Positions 18,038-27,398 of a DNA stretch of 64,000 nt are shown here, piece by piece. The stretch covers positions 8,373,001 through 8,437,000 of the forward strand of contig AP018172.1 of assembly GCA_002368175.1 (NCBI GenBank), written 5' to 3'. Each line of letters begins with the position of its first letter. Positions within the stretch are counted from its first letter, which is position 1. The position numbers were made by a program, and so were the translations under genes. The notes beneath the pieces are model-generated. The model did no database searches. It worked only from the letters and a program-made list of their open reading frames with translations, and was not told the origin of the DNA. This DNA is from Calothrix sp. NIES-2098. GTDB taxonomy: Bacteria; Cyanobacteriota; Cyanobacteriia; Cyanobacteriales; Nostocaceae.

Positions 18038-21000
18038 ATGGCGTATCTACCATCTCTTCATTTAATTGTGATGCCTAAGATCGACAGTTTATTTCAAAAA
18101 TTTTTTATACCTTCACTTTTGCTACTTGCCAATACACCAGTTGAGGCTCAAATTACTCCCGATCAAACCCTTGGTGTAGAGGCTTCTAAAATTACACCAA
18201 ATATTTTAATTAATGGTGCAAATGCAGATTTAATTAATGGTGGCGCTCAACGTGGCGGCAATCTTTTTCATAGTTTTACTGAGTTTAATATTAATAATAG
18301 ACAACGTGTATATTTTGACAATCCCTCAGGTATACAGAATATTTTGACACGGGTGACTGGTGGGAATAGCTCGAATATTTTAGGAACTTTGGGTGTCAAT
18401 GGAAATGCAAATTTATTTTTAATCAATCCCAATGGCATTGTGTTTGGTCAAAATGCCAGTTTAGATGTGCGTGGTTCATTTGTGGGAACGACAGCAAACG
18501 GTGTGCAGTTTGGAAATCAGGGAGTTTTTAGTGCGACAAATCCCCAAGCACCGCCATTGTTGACAGTAAATCCTTCAGCGTTGTTGTTTAATCGGGTTAG
18601 TCAAAATGCCGCAATTCAAAGTAATTCTGTTGCACCAGCAGGGATAGATCCAGTAGGTTTTGATGCTTTTGGTTTAAGAGTTGCTGATGGTAAGAGTTTA
18701 TTACTAGTCGGTGGTAATGTCACCATTGATGCTGGAGAATTAAATGCTTTTGGTGGGAGAGTTGAGTTAGGAGGATTGGCAGAACCCGGAAATGTCAATC
18801 TTCTGTTTGACGGCGACAATCTCAGCTTGCAATTTCCAGAAAATGTGGCTCGTGCAGATGTATCGCTTACCAATCAATCATTGGTGTTTGTACAAGCTGC
18901 TGGTGGTGGCGATATTGCCATCAATGCTCGTAATTTAGAGATTTTAGGATCGAGTGGGTTTTCTGCGGGAATTGGGATTAATTTAGGTACACCAGAAACT
19001 GTTGCAGGAGATATTACTCTCAATGCTACAGGAGAAATCAAAATTGCCGATGCTGGAAGCGGAATTTTCAACTTAGTCAGACGAGGCGCACAAGGTAGTG
19101 GGGGTAACATTACCATTAATTCTGCTTCTTTTTCACTCAGCGATCGCGCTCAACTTACTACCTTGACTCTGGGGCAGGGAAATGCGGGTAATATTACGAT
19201 TGATTCTGGTGACATATTACTCAGCGATTTTGCTCAAATGGCTGCCGTAACTTTGGGACAGGGGAATGCAGGGAATGTGACGCTGCGTGCAAAAAATGCG
19301 ATTTCCCTAGCTGGTGCTAACGTCTTTAGTACAGTGGAAGCAGGAGGTGTAGGTAAAGGTGGCAACATCGACGTTAATGCAGCAACCTTATCTCTGACTA
19401 ATGGCTCCCAACTTTTAACAATAACTCGTGGTGCAACTGCTACCCGACCAGCAGGAATAGGAGATGCTGGCAATGTAAATGTGAAAGTGACTGGCAATGT
19501 TGATATTGCTGGCAGGGTAGGCGGTTTTGGCAGTGGGATTTTCAGTGATGCGGATGTAGGAACAGTAGGCAATGGCGGTAACATTACCATTGATGCTGGT
19601 TCCTTTTCTCTAAGAGATGGCGCTTTTCTTCAAGCCACAACTAGCGGACAGGGGAATGCGGGGAATGTAAGGCTACGTGTAAAAGATGGAATTTTCCTTG
19701 CTGATTCCAACATCCTCAGTACAGTGGAAGCAGGAGGTGTGGGTAACGGTGGCAATATCGACATCAATGCAGCCAGCTTATCAATTACTGATAGCACTCA
19801 AGTACTAACCATTACAAGAAAACCATCTGATACCTTACCCGCAGCTCAAGGAAATGCTGGCAATGTGAATGTAAAAGTAACTGGCGCTGTGGAGATTGCT
19901 GGAGAGAAAGACGGTTCTGCTAGTGGAATTTTCAGTGCGTTGGAAACGGGAACAGTAGGTAAGGGAGGTAACATTTTTATTGATGCGGCTTCCTTATTAA
20001 TGCGAGATGGCGGCCAACTGGAAGCCTCAACTTATGGCGAAGGAATTGCGGGGAATGTGATTGTGAATGTCAAAGATGCGGTTTCCCTGACTGGTAGTGC
20101 TGACATCCTCAGCACAGTAGAAGCTGGAGGTGTGGGAAAGGGTGGCACAATCGACATTAATGCTGCAAGCTTGTCGATTGCTGAGGGTTCCCAGATCCTA
20201 ACTATTATTAATCAAGCATATCGCGGTCAACCACCAGGAAGAGGCGAGGCTGGCAATGTGAATGTGAAAGTGACTGGCGGTGTGGATATTGCTGGCCAGA
20301 AAGACGATATTGTAAGTGGAATTGTCAGCTACATCAACACAGGAACAGTTGGCAAGGGAGGTAACATTTTTATTGATGCTGCTTCCTTAACATTAAGCGA
20401 TCGCGGTCAACTTTCAGCCTCAACTTTGGGGCAGGGAAATGCCGGAAATGTCACACTGCAAATCAAAGATGCGGTTTCCCTGACTGGTGGTGCTTATATC
20501 CTCAGCACCGTAGACGCCGGAGGTGTAGGTAACGGTGGTAACATCGACATTAATGCCGCCAGCCTATCAGTTACTGATGCGGCTCAAATACTAACTGTTA
20601 CTCTAAGTGCATTAGGAGATTTACCAGCCGGCAGGGGAGATGCTGGCAATGTTAACGTCAAAGTGAGTGGTGCTGTTGATATTGCTGGAGCAAGAAACAC
20701 TTTTGCTAGTGGGATTTTCAGTACGGTGGATAAAGGAACAGTCGGTAATGGAGGTGACATTATTATTGATTCTGGTTCCTTATCATTACGAGATGGCGGT
20801 CAACTTGCAGCCTCAACTTTGGGGCAGGGGAATGCTGGTAAGATCGCAGTTAATGCTGCTGATTTTGTCACAATTTCTGGTAAGAGTTCTAACTTTAATA
20901 GTGGGTTGTATGTTAACTCCGAAAGCACAACGGGTACTGCTGGAGATATGATTGTCAACTCACCCAAAATTACTTTAGATAACCAAGGTACACTCAAAGC

Positions 21001-21718
21001 CGAATCTGTTTCAGGTAATGGTGGTAGCATCAACGTCAATAGCGATTTACTCTTACTGCGTCGTGGCGCTCAAATCTCTACTAACGCTGGTACCGAGCAA
21101 AAAGGTGGCGATGGGGGTAACATCAATATCAACTCAACATTCATCGTTGCTGCACCTAACGAAAATAGCGACATCACAGCTAATGCCTTCTCTGGTGTAG
21201 GTGGCAATATTAACATTCGTACTCAGAGTATTTTCGGTATTGAAGCGCGTCCCAAACCATCAGAACAAACAAATGATATTACTGCGAGTTCTGAATTAGG
21301 CGTACAAGGACAAATCGCCATTACACAACCAGAAGTTCAACCGACACAAGGACTAATCGAACTACCTACCGAACTGATTGATGCTAGCCAGCAAATTGCC
21401 CAAATCTGTCCCAGAAGCCCCAATGCCAAACCTTTAGGCAAATTTATCGTTACCGGACGCGGTAGTTTACCACCTAGCCCTCTGGAATTCATGATGGGTA
21501 CAAGCATTCATCTACCTCTAGCGACTTTGGAGGAGCAAACAGCTACATTGATAGATTACGTAGTGCCCGTAAGTAACGATGCAACTCCGGAGATGATCGA
21601 AGCGCAAGGTATGGTCAAAACTGCTAATGGTGAAATAGCTTTGGTTGCTAATGCACCTCAAGCTACACCAACATCTCGCCTTGCTGCTAGTGTATGTCCT
21701 GTTTCTAGCCAGAATTAA
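18038..21718 (+). CDS. Large TpsA-type filamentous haemagglutinin-like adhesin (solitary)
   Basis: 1226 residues (ATG at 18071 is a possible later start). After the signal peptide (ends near VEAQ), a TPS domain of the filamentous-haemagglutinin type spans about 40-200, with FHSFTEFNI and NPNGI at 130-134, the motifs recognised by TpsB transporters. The rest is a predicted beta-helix rich in GNAGNV and GGNI turns, including about four tandem units of some 130 residues (roughly 19255-20820). Only two cysteines occur in the mature protein, C1124 and C1220. No TpsB gene is adjacent; the nearest is at 35999. The product is probably exported to the cell surface or medium as an adhesin. Neighbours (dxs, a Ser/Thr kinase) give no functional hint. 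Confidence 0.92.
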   Translation: MAYLPSLHLIVMPKIDSLFQKFFIPSLLLLANTPVEAQITPDQTLGVEASKITPNILINGANADLINGGAQRGGNLFHSFTEFNINNRQRVYFDNPSGIQNILTRVTGGNSSNILGTLGVNGNANLFLINPNGIVFGQNASLDVRGSFVGTTANGVQFGNQGVFSATNPQAPPLLTVNPSALLFNRVSQNAAIQSNSVAPAGIDPVGFDAFGLRVADGKSLLLVGGNVTIDAGELNAFGGRVELGGLAEPGNVNLLFDGDNLSLQFPENVARADVSLTNQSLVFVQAAGGGDIAINARNLEILGSSGFSAGIGINLGTPETVAGDITLNATGEIKIADAGSGIFNLVRRGAQGSGGNITINSASFSLSDRAQLTTLTLGQGNAGNITIDSGDILLSDFAQMAAVTLGQGNAGNVTLRAKNAISLAGANVFSTVEAGGVGKGGNIDVNAATLSLTNGSQLLTITRGATATRPAGIGDAGNVNVKVTGNVDIAGRVGGFGSGIFSDADVGTVGNGGNITIDAGSFSLRDGAFLQATTSGQGNAGNVRLRVKDGIFLADSNILSTVEAGGVGNGGNIDINAASLSITDSTQVLTITRKPSDTLPAAQGNAGNVNVKVTGAVEIAGEKDGSASGIFSALETGTVGKGGNIFIDAASLLMRDGGQLEASTYGEGIAGNVIVNVKDAVSLTGSADILSTVEAGGVGKGGTIDINAASLSIAEGSQILTIINQAYRGQPPGRGEAGNVNVKVTGGVDIAGQKDDIVSGIVSYINTGTVGKGGNIFIDAASLTLSDRGQLSASTLGQGNAGNVTLQIKDAVSLTGGAYILSTVDAGGVGNGGNIDINAASLSVTDAAQILTVTLSALGDLPAGRGDAGNVNVKVSGAVDIAGARNTFASGIFSTVDKGTVGNGGDIIIDSGSLSLRDGGQLAASTLGQGNAGKIAVNAADFVTISGKSSNFNSGLYVNSESTTGTAGDMIVNSPKITLDNQGTLKAESVSGNGGSINVNSDLLLLRRGAQISTNAGTEQKGGDGGNININSTFIVAAPNENSDITANAFSGVGGNINIRTQSIFGIEARPKPSEQTNDITASSELGVQGQIAITQPEVQPTQGLIELPTELIDASQQIAQICPRSPNAKPLGKFIVTGRGSLPPSPLEFMMGTSIHLPLATLEEQTATLIDYVVPVSNDATPEMIEAQGMVKTANGEIALVANAPQATPTSRLAASVCPVSSQN
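19255..20820 (+). repeat. Four tandem ~390-bp units inside the solitary tpsA
   Basis: Landmark QGNAGNV or its variants recur at about 19255, 19648, 20035, 20428 and 20820, a spacing of 387-393 bp. Each unit encodes STVEAGGVG, GGNIDINAASLS, GNVNVKVTG and GGNIxIDA elements. The copies are diverged but clearly homologous. Confidence 0.8.
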
Positions 21719-21818
21719 GCGTTTACACACTCAATAAAATTCGGGTGATGAAGATTGTTGATTTCAACCAGATTGAGTTTGTTATTGCTGTATAGTAAAG
21801 TACCATCGAATATTATAG

Positions 21819-21912
21819 GTGCGTTAGCCTACGGCATAACACACCCTACGTCCTATTACGAATTACGTAGACGCACGAAGTGTGCCTACCCGCAGGGTAT
21901 TACGAATCATAA
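21819..21912. repeat. Dispersed extragenic repeat upstream of the kinase
   Basis: Contains GGTGCGTTAGCC with an imperfect inverted partner (GGCATAACACACC), then two related blocks, ATTACGAATTACG and ATTACGAATCAT, around the imperfect hairpin GTAGACGCAC-GAA-GTGTGCCTAC (about 21867-21889) and CCCGCAGGGTA. This matches the general look of intergenic repeats in Nostoc genomes. A reading frame opens through it but should not be taken as part of the kinase. Confidence 0.6.
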
Positions 21913-21919
21913 ATTAAGA

Positions 21920-23407
21920 ATGAACCTGTTGAACGATCGCTATCAAGTTATTCGCACATTGGGTGCTGGTGGGTTTGGTGAAACCTTTCTAGCAGAGGAT
22001 AGCTATATGCCCTCGAAGCGCCGTTGTGTGGTTAAACAGTTAAGGCCGATTCAAAACAATCCCCAGATTTACCAGTTGGTAAAAGACAGATTTGAACGGG
22101 AAGCGGCAATTTTAGAAACACTCGGCGGTGGAAGCGACCAAATTCCGGCTTTGTACGCTTACTTTGAAGCAGACGGGCAATTTTATCTGGTTCAAGAGTG
22201 GGTTGAAGGCGATACCTTAACAGTGAAACTGCAACAAGGGTTATTTAGCGAAATTGCTGTCCAAGAATTATTAGTCAATTTATTACCTGTTCTAGAATAC
22301 GTCCACGGTAAGTATATTGTTCACCGCGATATTAAACCAGATAACATCATTTTGCGGCATCGTGACGGCAAACCCGTACTGATTGATTTTGGTGCAGTAC
22401 GCGAATCTATGGGAACGGTGATGAATTCTCAGGGTAATCCTACCAGCTCGATTGTGATTGGGACACCGGGATTTATGCCCAGCGAACAAGCCGCAGGTAG
22501 ACCAGTTTATTCTAGCGATCTATATAGTTTGGGAATGACAGCAATTTATTTGCTGACTGGAAGACAACCTCAGCAAATAGAAACAGATCCGCAGACAGCT
22601 GAGATTATGTGGCGACAATATGCTAGTCATATTAGTCCGATGATGGCAGATATACTTGATAGCGCGATCGCTTATCATCCACGCGATCGCTATCCTACAG
22701 CTAGAGCCATGCTGGATGCTTTGCAGAGCATAGCAAATCTAGTAAATCCCATTCCGCCGACGCAACCATTCGTCAATCAATCGCCTGTGGTATCTATACC
22801 ATCACCGCCTACTATTCCTGTAACTCCTCCACCTATTAATCAAAATACTAATCGCAACGGTTTTGTCATCGGTAGCTTAATAGCAGGCGGATTAATTGGT
22901 GCGTCTGTAATTATTAGTCAAGTTTTAAAACCTTCGCAACCGATAGCACAAACAACTCCAACACCTACAGAAACATCGTCACCTACAACGTCCCAAATTC
23001 CCGAAACTCCAGTTAGTTCACCGTCTCCCATACAACAAGAGACTTCTATACCTCAAGCCAGCGTCACTCCGACATTTTCAAATTCTACAAATACATACAC
23101 AACACCATCTGAAAATCCCACCGCCAACAATTATTCTTGGCTGTCTCAACGACTTGTAACAGATGAAGATTTAGCAGGTAAAGATGGTTATGAATTAGAT
23201 ATCATGCGAAATTGGATATTTGCTATTCATGGTCGTCAGTTTGATACTCCTGGCTTACAAGATTACTTTAATAATCAACCTTGGTATCAGCCTATATATT
23301 CGCCAAAAAAATTTCCTAATAAATTACTAACATCATTAGAACAGCGAAATGTGGATTATATTGCCCAATATCAAGACCGTTATAACTTGAGATATTTTAA
23401 GAAATAA
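21920..23407 (+). CDS. Membrane Ser/Thr protein kinase with YARHG domain
   Basis: 495 residues from the ATG at 21920 (the frame extends upstream to 21755, but through an intergenic repeat). The Hanks-type kinase domain (about 7-275) has the G-loop LGAGGFGETFLA, Lys39, HRDIKPDN at 135-142 and DFG at 156-158, all intact, so it should be active. A proline-rich linker leads to one membrane helix (FVIGSLIAGGLIGASVII), a Pro/Thr-rich stalk, and a C-terminal YARHG-type domain (LDIMRNWIFAIHGRQFDTPG, then NNQPWYQP). The kinase faces the cytoplasm and the YARHG domain the periplasm, where it may sense the envelope; the ligand is unknown. It converges on the aminotransferase gene. Confidence 0.93.
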   Translation: MNLLNDRYQVIRTLGAGGFGETFLAEDSYMPSKRRCVVKQLRPIQNNPQIYQLVKDRFEREAAILETLGGGSDQIPALYAYFEADGQFYLVQEWVEGDTLTVKLQQGLFSEIAVQELLVNLLPVLEYVHGKYIVHRDIKPDNIILRHRDGKPVLIDFGAVRESMGTVMNSQGNPTSSIVIGTPGFMPSEQAAGRPVYSSDLYSLGMTAIYLLTGRQPQQIETDPQTAEIMWRQYASHISPMMADILDSAIAYHPRDRYPTARAMLDALQSIANLVNPIPPTQPFVNQSPVVSIPSPPTIPVTPPPINQNTNRNGFVIGSLIAGGLIGASVIISQVLKPSQPIAQTTPTPTETSSPTTSQIPETPVSSPSPIQQETSIPQASVTPTFSNSTNTYTTPSENPTANNYSWLSQRLVTDEDLAGKDGYELDIMRNWIFAIHGRQFDTPGLQDYFNNQPWYQPIYSPKKFPNKLLTSLEQRNVDYIAQYQDRYNLRYFKK

Positions 23408-23427
23408 ACATTATTGCGGACTACAAA

Positions 23428-23457
23428 ATGGGAAAGATGCGATCGCGTCTTTCCCAT
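23428..23457. terminator. Bidirectional terminator with HIP1 in the loop
   Basis: Perfect 10-bp stem ATGGGAAAGA (23428-23437) and TCTTTCCCAT (23448-23457). The 10-nt loop includes most of a HIP1 octamer (GCGATCGC at 23439-23446). It lies midway between the convergent kinase and aminotransferase stop codons. Confidence 0.75.
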
Positions 23458-23472
23458 CAGCTATAAAATTAG

Positions 23473-24657
23473 CTATGAGTAATGAATTCCAGCTTGTTTA
23501 AACCTGTGCAAAACTTCACTCAAGCGATCGCAATCGGCAATTAAACTAATCCTGACATAGCCTTCGCCTGCAACACCAAAAGCATTACCGGGAGTTACTA
23601 CAACACCAGTTTGTTGCAAGACATCAAGGGCAAAATCTGTAGAACCAACGCCCGTAGGACATTTCACCCAGAGATACATTGTTGCCTTAGTTTTGGGAAT
23701 ATCCCAACCCAACTTTCCTAACCCTTCAATTAGGAAATCGCGGCGAGTTCGGTAGCGCTGTTGGACTTCATGCAAATAGACATCTGGCAGTTGCAATGCA
23801 GTTTCGGCTGCGGTTTGCAAGGCAGCAAAAATGCCATAGTCCAAGTTAGTTTTCAGGGTGCGTAAACCTTGAATGACATGGCGGTTCCCCACCACAAACC
23901 CCACACGCCAACCAGCCATATTGTAGGTTTTAGATAAGGTGTGAAACTCTACACCAATTTCTTTGGCACCGGGAATTTCTAATAAGCTAGTTGGTTGATA
24001 ACCATCAAAAGCTAACTCGGCATAACACAAGTCATGCACTAACAGAATTTCATATTTGCGGGCAAAGGCGACGATTTCTTCAAAGAATTCGCGAGGAGCA
24101 GTGGCAGCTGTTGGATTGCTGGGATAGTTGAAGTAGAGAATTTTGGCTTTTTCGGCAACCTCGTCGGGAATCGCGGCTAAATCTATTAACCAGTCGTTCT
24201 CTGGTTTGAGAATCAAGCTGTAAACTTGTCCGCCAGCAATTACCGGGCCGCGAAAATGGACGGGATAAGCAGGAGAGGGTATCAGAACTAGATCGCCAGG
24301 GTTAATGTAGGCGATCGCTAAATGGGCTAATCCTTCTTTAGAACCCATTAACGGTAAGGCTTCGCTATCCGGATCGAGGGTGACACCGTAGCGGCGATTA
24401 TACCAATTAGTGATGGCGCGGCGGAAACTAGCAGTCCCTTCAAAGGGCGGATAACCATGATTTGCCGGATTTTGCAAGGCTTGTATTGCCGCTTCTACCA
24501 CCGGTTGTGGTGTTGCGCCATCAGGGTTTCCCATCCCCAAATCAATCAAATCCAGCCCTTGTTCTCTTGCCTTGGCCTTGAGTTCATCGAGACGGGCAAA
24601 TACATAAGGTGGTAGTTTCTGTATACGTTCTGCTGGGACAATCCAATCCAAACTCAT
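23473..24657 (-). CDS. Class I/II PLP aminotransferase (aspartate/LL-diaminopimelate aminotransferase-like)
   Basis: 394 residues, full length for fold-type I aminotransferases. Landmarks are GMGNPDGATPQPVVEAA near residues 42-58, the NYPSNPTAA loop that binds the substrate carboxylate, HDLCYAEL with the pyridine-nitrogen Asp, and SKTYNMAGWRVGF with the PLP-binding Lys and the phosphate-binding Arg. It transfers amino groups between an amino acid and a 2-oxo acid; close relatives are annotated as aspartate or LL-diaminopimelate aminotransferases, but substrate choice cannot be read from sequence. It overlaps the upstream dehydrogenase gene by four bases (ATGA), so the two are translationally coupled. 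Confidence 0.9.
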   Translation of the reverse strand: MSLDWIVPAERIQKLPPYVFARLDELKAKAREQGLDLIDLGMGNPDGATPQPVVEAAIQALQNPANHGYPPFEGTASFRRAITNWYNRRYGVTLDPDSEALPLMGSKEGLAHLAIAYINPGDLVLIPSPAYPVHFRGPVIAGGQVYSLILKPENDWLIDLAAIPDEVAEKAKILYFNYPSNPTAATAPREFFEEIVAFARKYEILLVHDLCYAELAFDGYQPTSLLEIPGAKEIGVEFHTLSKTYNMAGWRVGFVVGNRHVIQGLRTLKTNLDYGIFAALQTAAETALQLPDVYLHEVQQRYRTRRDFLIEGLGKLGWDIPKTKATMYLWVKCPTGVGSTDFALDVLQQTGVVVTPGNAFGVAGEGYVRISLIADCDRLSEVLHRFKQAGIHYS

Positions 24658-25844
24658 TCCTCAACCTCGTCACTTACTCCCATGACTGAGACGCGATTTA
24701 CCGTGTCTCGACTATCTACTGGTGCAGTGGTAGAAACCATCGCCGCCATTAACTGTTCCAGCGCCACTTTAAACGGTAGTCGATGGATATCTGAAGTTGG
24801 AACTAGCGCTACTTCCGCTGCTGTTTGCAGTTCAGCTAAGGTAATTTTTCCCAATCCCAAATCAGTTAATTTTTGTGGCAATCCAATCTCTGCATAGAAT
24901 TTCAACAATTGTTGCCGTGCTGCTGCTGCTAGCTGATTGCCTTGTACCATCTCTTCTAAACGCAGTTGCACTAAAATTCCATAGGCAACTTTTTCACCGT
25001 GAATACTGCCATGTCCGGCAATATGAGTTAAACCATTATGCACGGCGTGGGCGGCAACGGTACGACACTGCGCGCCTCCGATCCCGCCAACTACTCCAGC
25101 CATTAAAACTGTGGCGTCTACGACTTCTCGCCAAATTTCACTACCTGGTTCGTTGAGGGCGGTGGCTGATTTTTGCAATAAAATATCGCGTAAAACTCGT
25201 GCTTGTTGAACGGCACCAATAATTAAAGTTTGTTGTGAGTGGCCGCTACTTACCGAAGCTTCATACCATTTAGCGATCGCGTCGCCAATACCTGCTACTA
25301 AAGTATGCTGTGGCGCAGTTTGAATCAAGTCGTAATCAAGTATGAGTAAATCGGGGCAGCGTGATAATGCCACATCATAAAGAAACGCCCCTGCTTCAGA
25401 ATACACATTAGACAGGGCAGACCAAGCTGCACAGGTAGCGGCTGAGGTGGGAATTGTCACCACTGGCAATTGCAACTGATGGGCGACTAACTTAGCTGTA
25501 TCTAGGGCTTTACCGCCACCTACACCGATAATTAAATCGGCTTTATGTTCTTTGGCTGCCTTGCGTAAAGATTTCAGGCTGGCTTCACAGCAATCTGCAC
25601 CATAAGAAGCTTGGGCGATATGTAAATGTTGTTGTTCTAAAAATGGTTGTAAACTCTCTTGGGTAATAGCAAGAGTGCGATCGCCTGCCACAATTAAGGG
25701 GCGACTTCCCAAACTAGCAATCTCTGCTGCTGCCGATTGTAAGATACTGGAACCACGAATTACTTTTGCTGGCGCGATCGTCAGCGTCAAGAATGAATTA
25801 GATGTTTGAGTAGACAAGGTTTGAGTGGAAGATTGATTGGGCAT
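24654..25844 (-). CDS. Iron-type (glycerol dehydrogenase-like) alcohol dehydrogenase
   Basis: 396 residues, in the Fe-ADH/GldA family. The NAD-binding loop GVGGGKALDTAKLVAHQL (about 107-124) and IPTSAATCAAWSALSNVY are typical of the GldA subgroup. Metal ligands are visible in GIGDAIAKWYE (Asp), AAHAVHNGLTHI (His) and HGSIHGEKVAYG (His). These enzymes reduce or oxidise small alcohols or hydroxy-ketones with NAD(P). Coupling to the downstream aminotransferase suggests a short two-step pathway acting on a carbonyl intermediate, but the substrate is unknown. The N-terminus (residues 1-17) is Ser/Thr/Gln-rich and may be an extension. Start ATG at 25842-25844. Confidence 0.9.
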   Translation of the reverse strand: MPNQSSTQTLSTQTSNSFLTLTIAPAKVIRGSSILQSAAAEIASLGSRPLIVAGDRTLAITQESLQPFLEQQHLHIAQASYGADCCEASLKSLRKAAKEHKADLIIGVGGGKALDTAKLVAHQLQLPVVTIPTSAATCAAWSALSNVYSEAGAFLYDVALSRCPDLLILDYDLIQTAPQHTLVAGIGDAIAKWYEASVSSGHSQQTLIIGAVQQARVLRDILLQKSATALNEPGSEIWREVVDATVLMAGVVGGIGGAQCRTVAAHAVHNGLTHIAGHGSIHGEKVAYGILVQLRLEEMVQGNQLAAAARQQLLKFYAEIGLPQKLTDLGLGKITLAELQTAAEVALVPTSDIHRLPFKVALEQLMAAMVSTTAPVDSRDTVNRVSVMGVSDEVEE

Positions 25845-26500
25845 ATAATAACTAGTTTGCCAAAACCTTGATATTTCTTAATCAAATTAACAATGCAAAT
25901 AAAAATTCTGTTAAATAGTCAAGTGAAAATCACGCAGCCTTTGACAAACCGATAGATTGGTCTGAAAAAATCGCTTAACTCTCTAGCGCCCATTAGCCTA
26001 AAGTTCCGAACTACCAAAGTTTTGAATAATCATATAACTAATTAACAATACCACTCCCAGATACTTAGGAAAAGGCTTTGGTCGTGTGGGTTAAAGGCTA
26101 AGGAAGAACCAATGATTTTTCCTGCCACTATTACCGATTACCAACAGGCTGATTAACTCGTTCTCATTAGTGGAATCGCTAAATTTATATCTTAATCTAA
26201 AAAAAATATTTATTGTATACTGAAATACAAAAAAATCCTTGTTTTACTGGTAACAGATAAACCAGATTTTGCTTCCTAGAATATACTTAGTAAATGAGGC
26301 AGTATCAACTTGGTAAAAATCTCATCCCACAAAACAAATATTTATTCTCAGAGCTAGTAATAAAAATTTAATTTAATGATGTAAACAATACATAGAGGTT
26401 AAATAGAGAGAAAAGTAGAAAGGGTAGAGTCAAGGATCAAGGGTCAACAGTCAAAAGTTATTAGTTGTTTCTCCCTCATCCCCCCTGACCCCCTTGCCTC
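25845..26500. other. Intergenic region with short heptamer repeats
   Basis: About 655 bp of AT-rich DNA upstream of the Fe-ADH operon. Near the Ycf51 end (about 26427-26457) there are GTCAAGGATCAAGGGTCAAC-type heptamer repeats, like those in the hupS-hupL spacer. No RNA gene is seen. Confidence 0.5.
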
Positions 26501-27022
26501 CTAAGCAGTAGGTTTTGGTAATTGCGCGAATTTTTCAGGATATATTTCCACTGCCATCTCCGGATCTTCGCGCTGAGTTAAGGTGCGCTTGATCTGACCC
26601 AAGTATAGTGGCACAGAAGTCCCTGGTTCTGGGTGAATCAGAGTACGCGCACGAATCGTTAGATCGTTATCATTACGGGAACCTAAGCGTCCATAAGAAT
26701 AAAGATTGCTAGCTGCTTGACGTAAAGTAGCTTCTAATTCTGAAGGGGTAATCTGCGGTGAGGTAGCAATTACTGTTTGTGTCGAACCATTGTCATAAAC
26801 GAGAGTGTACCGCACTGCACCCGGAATCACAGTGCGACTCAAAGGTACTATGGAAAGTGCAAATAAACCACCCGTAAGCACCAACATAAAGCCAGTCGTA
26901 CCCACCAGCCGAAAGCGGATGCCCCATTTAAGAAAAAAAGCCAGGACTGTTAAAGCGGCAAATACCAGCGTGGCAATACCTGACCATTGGGTGTATTGAA
27001 GGAAGTCAGCTGTTGTGAGCAT
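26501..27022 (-). CDS. ycf51: Ycf51 family membrane protein
   Basis: 173 residues. The start MLTTADFLQYTQWSGIATLV and the two closely spaced membrane segments (about 15-31 and 38-60) match the Ycf51 family, found in cyanobacteria and some algal plastids and of unknown function. The soluble part contains RYTLVYDNGSTQTVIATSP and ends YPEKFAQLPKPTA. It is probably a thylakoid or plasma membrane protein with a peripheral C-terminal domain. It is transcribed alone. Confidence 0.9.
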   Translation of the reverse strand: MLTTADFLQYTQWSGIATLVFAALTVLAFFLKWGIRFRLVGTTGFMLVLTGGLFALSIVPLSRTVIPGAVRYTLVYDNGSTQTVIATSPQITPSELEATLRQAASNLYSYGRLGSRNDNDLTIRARTLIHPEPGTSVPLYLGQIKRTLTQREDPEMAVEIYPEKFAQLPKPTA

Positions 27023-27398
27023 AAGGTTGGCTACTGAGGCATGATTTTTTAATTACAGACAAAACCATTCTACCTAGTGCTTACACCCTAACAGGCAGCT
27101 TCCCTGCTTAACTGGCTTAAATTGCGCTCGCCAAAGTCTCAATTTTTTTAATTGACAAAAGCTTTTCGCAGATAATTATGTATTACTTTAACTACTTAGT
27201 ACTTAAGTATATTAATATGGTCGAGTAAAAATTCGCACGATTTTTACCGTAACTTACAGATAGTTTGTGTAGTATATAAGCATCAGTATTTTTCAGAACA
27301 ATTTTCCCAGTAGCAAATATTTGACCGCCAAACCCTTGAAAATACAAGGGTTATCAGATGCTTGGTGCCAAAATACCTAACTGTGAGTAAAGTCATCT
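27023..27398. other. Divergent intergenic region
   Basis: 376 bp between Ycf51 and the double protease gene. AT-rich, with no RNA gene or strong inverted repeat. No good Shine-Dalgarno precedes the ATG at 27399. Confidence 0.45.
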
